64,000 nucleotides of DNA from Gammaproteobacteria bacterium (lineage in GTDB: Bacteria > Pseudomonadota > Gammaproteobacteria > Pseudomonadales > Azotimanducaceae): assembly GCA_009840305.1 (NCBI GenBank), contig VXNY01000030.1, forward strand, positions 1 through 64,000, given 5' to 3'. Under the pieces are notes generated by a model. It had not been told where the DNA came from. It did not search any database and worked only from the letters and a program-made list of their open reading frames with translations. The position numbers and the translations under genes are program-made. Shown piece after piece: positions 30,101 through 38,127 of this stretch (positions within the stretch are counted from its first letter, which is position 1; the number at the start of each line of letters is the position of its first letter).

Positions 30101-30972
30101 AATTTGCTTTAGTAGAAGAGCGCGACGCAGGTTTGCGGGAAAAACTGACGTTTTCTATTGATCAAAAACGTCGTCCCAACGTTAGAACGAATCATCGACC
30201 ACGCGTTGCAGTTTTGCGTGATCAAGGGGTGAACGGGCACATTGAGATGGGGGCAGCATTTTATTACGCAGGCTTTGACAGCGTAGATGTCCACATGACA
30301 GATCTGTTCTCGCAAAGAGTCTCGTTAGAACAGTTTCAAGTACTTGCTGCTTGTGGTGGTTTTTCCTATGGTGATGTGTTAGGTGGGGGCGGTGGATGGG
30401 CAAAATCTATATTGTTCAACGAACTAGTGCGTACGCAGTTTGAGGAGTTTTTTAACCGTAGAGATTCCCTTGCCTTAGGAATATGCAATGGGTGTCAAAT
30501 GATGGTTCAACTCAGGGAGTTGATTCCCGGGAGTAGCGATTGGCCAGTAATTCATCGAAACACGTCGGACCGATTTGAAGCGCGCACGGTACAAGTGAAG
30601 ATTCTAAATTCCAACTCGGTTTGGTTGATGGATATGTCGGACAGTCAACTTCCAATACCCGTTGCTCACGGCGAAGGTCGTGTTGATTTTCCCGCATCTA
30701 GTGAGTATGCACTTTATAACGACGAACATGTAGTGATGCAATACGTCGACGGGACTGGTGCCCCAACAGAGAGGTATCCTTTGAACCCAAACGGTTCGGC
30801 AAAAGGGGTTGCAGGTTTCGTCTCTGAAAACGGCAACGTTCTTGCCATGATGCCGCATCCGGAACGTGTGTTTCGAACCGTTCAAAATTCTTGGTATGAT
30901 CCCCAAAATCGAGATCGTGAATTTGGTCCGTGGTTTCAACTATTTTGTAATGCATTCGAAGCATTGAACTAA
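27130..30972 (+). CDS. purL: Phosphoribosylformylglycinamidine synthase
   Basis: PurL converts FGAR to FGAM with glutamine and ATP in step four of purine synthesis. This is the large single-chain form (1,280 residues; E. coli 1,295). It has an N-terminal PurS-like region, a linker, duplicated ATP-binding domains with [38 protein letters not shown] and [11 protein letters not shown], and a C-terminal glutamine amidotransferase with catalytic C in [10 protein letters not shown] and a late PHPERVFRT. The ATG is 26 bases after tadA. No frameshifts are seen. Confidence 0.98.
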   Translation: [1280 protein letters not shown]

Positions 30973-30989
30973 TCTATTGGAGAGTATCT

Positions 30990-32267
30990 ATGTCTGTTGA
31001 ACACGTTGTCCCAACCGCACCGGCACAGAGAATTGAGTCGATAGATGTGCTCCGTGGATGGGTGGTGCTTGGAATCTTAACAATCAACATCATTCTCTTC
31101 GCGCTACCGTTCTCAGTAGCTAGAAATCCCACAATTTTTGGAACGTACGAAGGAGTGGATGTATTCACTTTCGTCTTTTCCCAAATCGTATTTGAGGGAG
31201 CACAACGGACCATTTTCTCAATGTTGTTCGGTGCGGGCGTGCTGTTGTTCATCGAGCGACTTGCGGCGGATGAGAGACATACAAAAGTTGGTCGATTGTA
31301 CTATCGCCGAATGATTGGACTGATGGTGTTTGGTTTAGTCGACATGTACTTACTGCTGTGGTTTGGGGACATCATATTCCTGTACGGGTTTGTCGGGCTC
31401 TTCCTTTACTTTTTAAGGAACGTCTCGACGAAGACGCTATTGACGCTCTCGGGGATATTGCTGGTCATATCTACTCTACTGTTTGGTGGCTTACAAGCCT
31501 TCAAAGTACATATGCTAGAGCCTGGTATTGATCGTGCATTAGAGAAAGTTGAACGCGGTGAAGAGTTGGATATGCTTGAAATAGAGTACCTCGAAATACA
31601 TAACGAATTCGTCGACGTTGAGGACCAAATTCTGCCGGAAATTGAGGCGAAACAACAAGGCTATTTCTCGGCTTATCCTTACGTGTTAGAAATGATAAAT
31701 TTGATCCAATGGCTGAATTTACCAACGTATTCTTTTTGGGATGTAGTGTTAATGATGATGATCGGGATGGCGCTCTATCGACTACGGGTATTCGACGGGT
31801 CGAGAACCGTGCGAACATATCTTACCATGGCGTTACTAGGATTCGGAATCGGAATCTCTATCAATGTCTATGAGGTGCATGCGACGCTAAGCCAAAACTA
31901 TAGTATTGCGTCGCAAATCCAATGGACTTATCATCTCGGTCGACTAGCTATGGCATTTGGGTACATTGGTACGATTATGCTTGTATGTAAGGTAGGAGTG
32001 TTGCCAAGAGTTCGGAGTAGTCTTGCAGCGGTAGGGAGAATGGCGCTAACAAACTATCTAGTGCAATCAATTCTGTGTCTTATATTCTTTATTCTTTTTG
32101 GGTTCTTCGGTCAACTTAGGTATCACGAACTGTACTTCGTCGTTCTTGTAATTTGGGCTCTACAACTACTCTATAGTCCTTTGTGGCTCAAGCGATATCA
32201 ATACGGCCCAGCAGAGTACTTGTGGCGACGCTGGACTTATGGTCGCGGAGTTTCCAATCGTCTGTGA
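30990..32267 (+). CDS. DUF418 (YeiB-like) multi-pass membrane protein
   Basis: This 425-residue inner-membrane protein has the typical DUF418 start RIESIDVLRGWVVLGILTIN and the typical end YGPAEYLWRRWTYG. About eight to ten membrane segments are visible, interrupted by an acidic hydrophilic stretch around residues 180-225 (EKVERGEELDMLEIEYLEIH). Members are predicted transporters or acyltransferase-related membrane proteins, and no substrate has been firmly assigned. GGAGAG lies before the ATG, 17 bases after purL, so it may be read with purL. Its role here cannot be inferred from neighbours. Confidence 0.88.
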   Translation: MSVEHVVPTAPAQRIESIDVLRGWVVLGILTINIILFALPFSVARNPTIFGTYEGVDVFTFVFSQIVFEGAQRTIFSMLFGAGVLLFIERLAADERHTKVGRLYYRRMIGLMVFGLVDMYLLLWFGDIIFLYGFVGLFLYFLRNVSTKTLLTLSGILLVISTLLFGGLQAFKVHMLEPGIDRALEKVERGEELDMLEIEYLEIHNEFVDVEDQILPEIEAKQQGYFSAYPYVLEMINLIQWLNLPTYSFWDVVLMMMIGMALYRLRVFDGSRTVRTYLTMALLGFGIGISINVYEVHATLSQNYSIASQIQWTYHLGRLAMAFGYIGTIMLVCKVGVLPRVRSSLAAVGRMALTNYLVQSILCLIFFILFGFFGQLRYHELYFVVLVIWALQLLYSPLWLKRYQYGPAEYLWRRWTYGRGVSNRL

Positions 32268-32388
32268 GTCAAGTGTCTTATTTCAAATGGGAGTTGTCGA
32301 CAGCACACATTGTGAGGTGGGATCGCCAAAACCTAATTTTGTTTCCGTCTGTACTCGTAATTGACCTATTGAGTTAAAGAGATCTTTC

Positions 32389-32910
32389 ATGCCCATTTAT
32401 GAGTTTGACTCACATCGTGTCGAAACCGAAAGTGGAGTGTGGATTGCACCCACTGCGTCTGTAATTGGCAAAGTGGTACTCCGCCAAGATTCCAGCGTTT
32501 GGTGGGGCTCAGTTTTGCGAGGAGACTATGACTCGATATTGGTGGGAAGAGCGACTAATGTTCAAGACAACTGCGTGATTCACACAGATCCTGGCTATCC
32601 AGTCATCATAGGAGATAGAGTAACTATAGGACACCATGCCGTGGTACACGGGTGTACCGTAGGAAACAATAGTCTCATTGGGATAAATTCCACAATACTG
32701 AATGGTGTCGAAGTCGGTAAAAACGTCTTGGTCGGCTCAAACACTTTACTCACGGAAGGAAAGAAGATACCTGACGGGGTACTTGTCTTGGGTTCCCCTG
32801 GTCGGATCGTTCGTGAGCTTTCACTGGACGAATTGGACGAATTACCTAAATTTTCTGAAAGGTATGTTCGAAATGCATCTAATTACCGAACCAAATTATC
32901 ACATGCCTGA
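32389..32910 (+). CDS. Gamma-carbonic anhydrase family hexapeptide-repeat protein (YrdA-like)
   Basis: This 173-residue protein has the left-handed beta-helix repeats of the gamma-carbonic anhydrase family (WIAPTASVIGKVVL, VIIGDRVTIGHHAVVHGC, SLIGINSTILNGVEVG). The three predicted zinc ligands are present: H65, H82 and H87. Many such proteins bind zinc and some have carbonic anhydrase activity, but YrdA-type activity is often weak or unproven. It is followed after 16 bases by purT, so the two are likely co-transcribed. The first ATG fits the family start MPIYEF. Confidence 0.92.
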   Translation: MPIYEFDSHRVETESGVWIAPTASVIGKVVLRQDSSVWWGSVLRGDYDSILVGRATNVQDNCVIHTDPGYPVIIGDRVTIGHHAVVHGCTVGNNSLIGINSTILNGVEVGKNVLVGSNTLLTEGKKIPDGVLVLGSPGRIVRELSLDELDELPKFSERYVRNASNYRTKLSHA

Positions 32911-32926
32911 GTGAGACGTTGTTGAA

Positions 32927-34108
32927 GTGATCGAAATTGGTACCCCACTTAGTTCTCGAGCAAATCGCGCGTTACTTCTTGGGAGCGGAGAACTTGGTAA
33001 GGAAGTCGTCATTGAATTGCAGCGATTCGGAATTGAAACTATTGCCGTGGACCGCTACGACAATGCCCCAGCTATGCAGGTGGCACATCGATCTCATACC
33101 CTTGACATGCGAAATAGCAGTGCTTTGATAGAACTGGTGAATCTTGAAGCTCCAGATTTCATCGTGCCCGAAATTGAAGCAATTGCAACTGAAGCACTTG
33201 TAACTCTCGAAGCACAGGGCTTTAATGTAGTGCCGTCAGCGCGCGCAGCACACATGACGATGAATCGAGAGCGTATCCGGTGTTTAGCAGCACAGGAATT
33301 GGGCGTACCTGTGTGTGACTTTCGCTTCGCTTCCAGCCAAGACGAATTTTTGGAAGCAGTCGAACAAATGGGACTGCCTTGTGTCGTCAAACCAACAATG
33401 AGTTCATCCGGGAAAGGACAGACTACGATTCGTAGGAACGAACAACTGGAATCAGCTTGGGAGTATGCACTCGGTGGCACGCGCGGATCAGCAGATCAGG
33501 TCATTGTCGAAGAATGGATCGACTTTGACTACGAAATCACACTCTTGACAATTCGACACAGAGGCGGCACTACCTTTTGTGAACCAATAGGTCATCGGCA
33601 GGAAGGGGGCGACTATCAAGAATCATGGCAACCCCATCCAATGGCGAGAAGCGTGTTAGATCAATGCCAAAACATCGCTACGCAAGTGACTGATTCACTT
33701 GGCGGATTTGGATTGTTTGGGGTTGAGTTTTTCATAAAGGACGACACTGTTCGGTTCAGCGAATTGAGTCCTCGACCGCATGACACCGGCATGGTGACAC
33801 TGATTAGCCAAGATTTGTCTGAATTCGCGCTCCACGTACGTGCGTTTTTAGGTCTACCAATTCCCCAAATCGAGTTTTTGGGACCTAGCGCTAGTGCTGT
33901 GATTTCAGTGCATGGCAATTCGGACCAGGTAGTCTATGGAAATCTCGAGCGAGTGCTTGCGCAACCACTAACCGAAGTACGGTTGTTTGGTAAACCTCAG
34001 GTTCGCGGAGAACGTCGTATGGGAGTCGCATTAGCGCGAAGTGTTAGCGTCGAAAGTGCAAAGGATTCTGCCAAAAAAGCATCGAACTTGATTCGCACCA
34101 CACTTTAA
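32927..34108 (+). CDS. purT: Formate-dependent GAR transformylase PurT
   Basis: PurT formylates glycinamide ribonucleotide directly from formate and ATP, bypassing folate. The 393-residue ATP-grasp protein has [46 protein letters not shown] and the metal-binding [11 protein letters not shown] near [13 protein letters not shown]. Length is typical (E. coli 392). The start is GTG, giving the usual short lead into [19 protein letters not shown]. Formate could come from histidine breakdown through HutF and HutG, encoded about 12 kb away. Confidence 0.97.
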   Translation: MIEIGTPLSSRANRALLLGSGELGKEVVIELQRFGIETIAVDRYDNAPAMQVAHRSHTLDMRNSSALIELVNLEAPDFIVPEIEAIATEALVTLEAQGFNVVPSARAAHMTMNRERIRCLAAQELGVPVCDFRFASSQDEFLEAVEQMGLPCVVKPTMSSSGKGQTTIRRNEQLESAWEYALGGTRGSADQVIVEEWIDFDYEITLLTIRHRGGTTFCEPIGHRQEGGDYQESWQPHPMARSVLDQCQNIATQVTDSLGGFGLFGVEFFIKDDTVRFSELSPRPHDTGMVTLISQDLSEFALHVRAFLGLPIPQIEFLGPSASAVISVHGNSDQVVYGNLERVLAQPLTEVRLFGKPQVRGERRMGVALARSVSVESAKDSAKKASNLIRTTL

Positions 34109-34154
34109 AACGGCTCTTCCGTACTTCGCGCTCGATTTGCAATTATTTTGCAAG

Positions 34155-34172
34155 TTGTCATAAAGCGTTCAC
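34155..34172 (+). promoter_or_regulatory. Candidate Pho box upstream of the receptor-phytase pair
   Basis: The sequence TTGTCAT-AAAG-CGTTCAC matches the PhoB box layout of two 7-base repeats (consensus CTGTCAT and CTGTCAC) separated by 4 A/T-rich bases. The first repeat matches at six of seven positions and the second at five of seven. A weak -10 (CACAAT, 34182-34187) lies about ten bases downstream, the usual spacing for PhoB-activated promoters. It is 48 bases before the TonB receptor start. The downstream phytase makes phosphate control plausible, but the match is by eye. Confidence 0.35.
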
Positions 34173-34219
34173 GCACAACTCCACAATACGTGCTAACAAG
34201 TCACTTTATATAGGTTCTC

Positions 34220-37018
34220 ATGCGAATATTTTTATCTTTTCTTGTCTGCACTTTCGTTGTATTTCAAGTTTTTGCCGATGGACAAATTTCTGGCGAAGTT
34301 TCTTCGAAAGACACTGGTCGATCATTGGCCGGAGCTATCGTCAGTATTGACGAACTTTCTTTACAAACAACCGTTGACTCTGACGGCGACTTCAGTTTCG
34401 AAGACGTCCCCATTGGGAAATACGAACTTACGGTCAAATACTTAGGCTTTAAAACATTTACCCAGGAAATTTCGATCGAAGACGATGAAACCACCTCGCT
34501 TACTGTAGAGTTAGTTGACACGATTGAGAACATGGTCGTGTATGGACAAGCATCAAGCACCGCAGCGGCACTCAATCAACAACGAGCTGCGGATATTGTT
34601 TCCTCTGTTCTATCCAGCGACGATTTTGGGCAGTTACCGGACGCAAATTTGAGTGAAGCACTACAACGCATGCCCGGAGTGTTCTTAGAACGTGATCAAG
34701 GTGAAGGCCGTTTCGTGGGTATCCGTGGTATCGATCCCGGACTTAACGCAACGAGCATAAACGGAGTAATTTTGACTGCTCCGGAAAGCGAAACTCGCGC
34801 CGTAGCGCTTGACGTGATCCCGTCTGAATTGCTCGAAACTCTCGTTGTGAAGAAAACGTTCACTCCAGATATGGAACCAGAGGGTGTCGGCGGTTCGATT
34901 GAAGTGAAGAGTTTCTCTGCATTCGATCGCAAGGGTCGTTCTTTTCGTTTCAAAACCGAGTTGAATCACAATCAACTTGAAGGTACAGCTAGTCCAAAAC
35001 TGAGTGCTCGTTTCAGTAATCGAATGAGCGTCTTCGACGGTGTCGACAATCTCGGAATCGCTGCGTCGATGTCTTGGTACGACCGCGATTTCGGTAGTGA
35101 AAACGTGGAGACAGATGGTGGTTGGTTCGCTGATCTGGAAACTGAGGACGGTACCGAATTCAAAGGTGCGGAAGAGATTGAGCAACGAAATTACGAAATC
35201 AATCGGACTCGAATTGGCGCCGCCTTGAATCTAGACTATCGCCCAATCGAGGATTCCGAGTACTACCTCAGACTATTGTTTAGCAAATTCGGCGACCAAG
35301 AGTATCGCAATCGTACTGAGTACAAGTTTGACAAAGGGGATGCCATAGTCGGAACTGATACCAGTGCTTATTGGGAAGATGCAAATCTTGAACGTAGTTT
35401 GAAAGACCGGTTCGAAACGCAACAGATTCTGTCGCTGGTTGTTGGTGGAGAACGCAAGTTGATGGACTGGGATGTGGAGTATAGCATCGGTTTGTCTCAA
35501 TCTGGCGAAGATGAACCCGGTAGACTTGATACTACGTTCAAAGTTAAGAATGTCGACTTAGGATATAACGCAATCGGAAACGTGCCTGAGCTCATCGCTG
35601 GTCCGGAAGTAAACGACCCCGAAGAGTTTGAACTAGACGAAATAGTAACTGAAGACAACACTACTTCAGACGATCAGTTTTCTTTACAAACGGACTGGGA
35701 AAGGGCATTTGACTTTGCAAATTCGAAGGCGACCCTCAAAGTTGGTGGCAAACTACGTAGGCGAGAGAAAGAAAACGATCTTGAAATTGCTATTTACTCC
35801 GGCTTTCCTGGTGATCCAACGATGACTGGGTTTGTTCAATCGGGAATTTCTTATGCGCTTGGAGACTTTGGACCAGCGCTTGATGCTGGAAAGATCGTCG
35901 ATTACATAAACAACAACAAACACAAGTTTGAACGCGATGACGAAGACACGAACATTAGCTCTTCCGTGGGTGATTACTTGATGCAGGAAGACGTGAATGC
36001 CTTCTACGTAATGAGTAAATACTCGCGAGAACAGTTGAGAGTGGTCTATGGACTGAGGATGGAGTGGACTTCATTTTCGGCTAGCGGACAGAGTGTAGTT
36101 TTTGACGCTGTCGTTGGGGATGGTAACCCTGTATTCAATGGGGTCGACGGCGAAATGGAATACAGCAACGTGTTACCTAGTATTAATGCGAGATACGCGT
36201 TTTCAGATGATCTCATTCTCAGAGGCGCATACTATCAAACGATTGCACGCCCTTCCTTCGGCGACTTGAGCCCGGGAGGTGAGATCGAATTCGACGAGGA
36301 TGACGGGGAAACTGAGTTTAAGGCTGAATTGGGCAACCCTTCACTTGATCCACTACTTGCGTCCAACTTTGATGTTTCTCTCGAGTACTACGATGTAGGT
36401 ATTGGTTTGCTGGCTGGTGGTTTCTTCCACAAGCAAATATCTGATTTCTTTGTCTACGCCGACGTTGCTGACATTACTGACTTGTCGCAGTTTGTCGGCG
36501 ATGCAACCGTAGACGATGCGGAATTGATCTCTCCGATCAATGGAGACAGTGCAACGATTACCGGCATCGAATTAACATGGACTAAGAAATTTAACGAGTT
36601 GCCGGCTCCTTGGAACGGGTTGTTGCTCGCGAGTAATCTGACCATATCCGATAGTGAAGCTACACTCGCTTTGCGCGATTCTGCAATCCCAATGCCGAAG
36701 CAATCGGACACTGTATTCAATTTGAGCTTAGGTTACGAAACAAATAAGCTCTCCTTCAGATTTGCAGTGACTTCAAAGAGTGAAGCTCTCGTCGCTCTTG
36801 AAGACTTTGAAGATTCAGAGTTTGACGTTTATCAGTCTGCGCATACCCAGTTCGACTTCAGTCTAAAGATTTATCCAGCCGAGCGGTGGCTAATTTACCT
36901 AGACGGGAACAATTTAACCGACGAACCGCTGTATCGCTATTTCAAAGGATCTGACTATAACGCGCAATATGAAGAATACGGTAGTACCTACGCGTTTGGA
37001 TGGCAATATCGTCTCTAG
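34220..37018 (+). CDS. TonB-dependent outer-membrane receptor
   Basis: This 932-residue protein starts with a signal peptide (about residues 1-19), then a carboxypeptidase-regulatory-like domain (GQISGEVSSKDTGRSLAGAIVSI, about residues 21-95), the plug domain with LPDANLSEALQRMPGVFLERDQGEGRFVGIRG, and a long 22-strand-type barrel ending in YAFGWQYRL. The plug resembles the receptor group common in Xanthomonas and Caulobacter. It should carry a ligand too large for porins across the outer membrane, powered by TonB. The phytase gene 24 bases downstream suggests the ligand may be phytate, inositol phosphates or their metal complexes; this is inference from context. A candidate Pho box precedes it. 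Confidence 0.93.
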   Translation: MRIFLSFLVCTFVVFQVFADGQISGEVSSKDTGRSLAGAIVSIDELSLQTTVDSDGDFSFEDVPIGKYELTVKYLGFKTFTQEISIEDDETTSLTVELVDTIENMVVYGQASSTAAALNQQRAADIVSSVLSSDDFGQLPDANLSEALQRMPGVFLERDQGEGRFVGIRGIDPGLNATSINGVILTAPESETRAVALDVIPSELLETLVVKKTFTPDMEPEGVGGSIEVKSFSAFDRKGRSFRFKTELNHNQLEGTASPKLSARFSNRMSVFDGVDNLGIAASMSWYDRDFGSENVETDGGWFADLETEDGTEFKGAEEIEQRNYEINRTRIGAALNLDYRPIEDSEYYLRLLFSKFGDQEYRNRTEYKFDKGDAIVGTDTSAYWEDANLERSLKDRFETQQILSLVVGGERKLMDWDVEYSIGLSQSGEDEPGRLDTTFKVKNVDLGYNAIGNVPELIAGPEVNDPEEFELDEIVTEDNTTSDDQFSLQTDWERAFDFANSKATLKVGGKLRRREKENDLEIAIYSGFPGDPTMTGFVQSGISYALGDFGPALDAGKIVDYINNNKHKFERDDEDTNISSSVGDYLMQEDVNAFYVMSKYSREQLRVVYGLRMEWTSFSASGQSVVFDAVVGDGNPVFNGVDGEMEYSNVLPSINARYAFSDDLILRGAYYQTIARPSFGDLSPGGEIEFDEDDGETEFKAELGNPSLDPLLASNFDVSLEYYDVGIGLLAGGFFHKQISDFFVYADVADITDLSQFVGDATVDDAELISPINGDSATITGIELTWTKKFNELPAPWNGLLLASNLTISDSEATLALRDSAIPMPKQSDTVFNLSLGYETNKLSFRFAVTSKSEALVALEDFEDSEFDVYQSAHTQFDFSLKIYPAERWLIYLDGNNLTDEPLYRYFKGSDYNAQYEEYGSTYAFGWQYRL

Positions 37019-37042
37019 TAAATTATCACAAGTGATACACAA

Positions 37043-38080
37043 TTGATTTTCCGAGAATGGCGCAAGCGCGAATTGCCCGTGCTTGCGGTATTCTTACTAC
37101 CGGCTTTTCTGTTCGGTTGTAGTTCTGAATCGCTAGAGAAGATTGTTTCCGTGGAGGTTCGGGCAGAAACAACACCCGTGCCCCATGACGAGGATGCCGC
37201 TGACGATCCAGCAATCTGGGTTAACGAAGCGTCTCCGAACGATAGCCTCATTCTGGGGACAGACAAACAAGGCGGGCTTCAGATTTCAGATCTTTACGGT
37301 AATCAAGTCGACTACCTAGACATTGGTCGGTTAAACAATGTAGACCTGCGAGCGAATCCATATACAAATTCCAACACAATAGTCGTCGCATCTCAAAGAG
37401 ACCCCGCTCGTGTAGTGGTTTTTCTTCTAGAACATGAACAAGCTACAGTCAATTTTGAGGTTGCGCGCGAGGTCGAGTTGCCAGAACCGTACGGCATTTG
37501 CGCTACCGTTCTTGATGGTAAATACTTCGCGGTTCTCAACGATAAAAAAGGTACTTTTCATCAATACGAAATCACACCTTCCTTTGAGTTAAAACTAGTG
37601 CGCGATTGGGCTACCGAGACGCAACCAGAAGGATGTGTTGTCGATGATGACGCAAAAAAGATTTATTTAGGTGAAGAAGAAGTGGGGATTTGGTGGTTAT
37701 CCTCGGTGCCTCACGTTCCACCTGAATTAAAGAGTGTTGCAAGAGTCGGAGAACACTCGTTGTCGGCGGACATTGAAGGGCTCACTCTCTATCACGGTGA
37801 GTCGAAGACTTACCTCATTGCGTCAAGTCAGGGAAATAATTCCTACGCCGTTTTTGATGCTACCGATCACTCGTACAAAGGATCTTTCCGGGTTCGGGCG
37901 TCTAGAAGGTTTGATGGAACGTCCGATACCGACGGAATCGCCGCTAGTACGCTTGCAGTACGCGGAATGGAAGAAGGCTTCATGGTATTGCAGGACGGAG
38001 AAAACACTAAACCAAAAGCCAATCAGAACTTTAAGGTAATTTCCTGGTCCGACGTTCGGATGAAACTTGATTTAGATTGA
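37043..38080 (+). CDS. Beta-propeller phytase (3-phytase) lipoprotein
   Basis: This 345-residue protein is predicted to release phosphate from phytate. It has a lipoprotein signal with lipobox LFGC (Cys at about residue 28). The family motifs follow: VPHDEDAADDPAIWVN, ILGTDKQGGLQISDL, RLNNVDLR, QPEGCVVDDDAKKIYLGEEEVGIW and DIEGLTLY, which supply calcium-binding acidic residues and the propeller blades. TDGIAAS near the end is also typical. The start is TTG, 24 bases after the receptor gene, so they form an operon. Anchoring to the outer membrane would place the enzyme where the receptor delivers or collects its substrate. Confidence 0.93.
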   Translation: MIFREWRKRELPVLAVFLLPAFLFGCSSESLEKIVSVEVRAETTPVPHDEDAADDPAIWVNEASPNDSLILGTDKQGGLQISDLYGNQVDYLDIGRLNNVDLRANPYTNSNTIVVASQRDPARVVVFLLEHEQATVNFEVAREVELPEPYGICATVLDGKYFAVLNDKKGTFHQYEITPSFELKLVRDWATETQPEGCVVDDDAKKIYLGEEEVGIWWLSSVPHVPPELKSVARVGEHSLSADIEGLTLYHGESKTYLIASSQGNNSYAVFDATDHSYKGSFRVRASRRFDGTSDTDGIAASTLAVRGMEEGFMVLQDGENTKPKANQNFKVISWSDVRMKLDLD

Positions 38081-38127
38081 AGTAGTGTCGGCTACGTTGA
38101 CACAAGCCAACGGTACTGAGCGGTACT

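Noticed and set aside
38085..38103. GTGTC/GACAC hairpin between the convergent phytase and selB genes as a terminator.
   Set aside because: The stem is only 5 bp with a 9-base loop and no T-run on either side.
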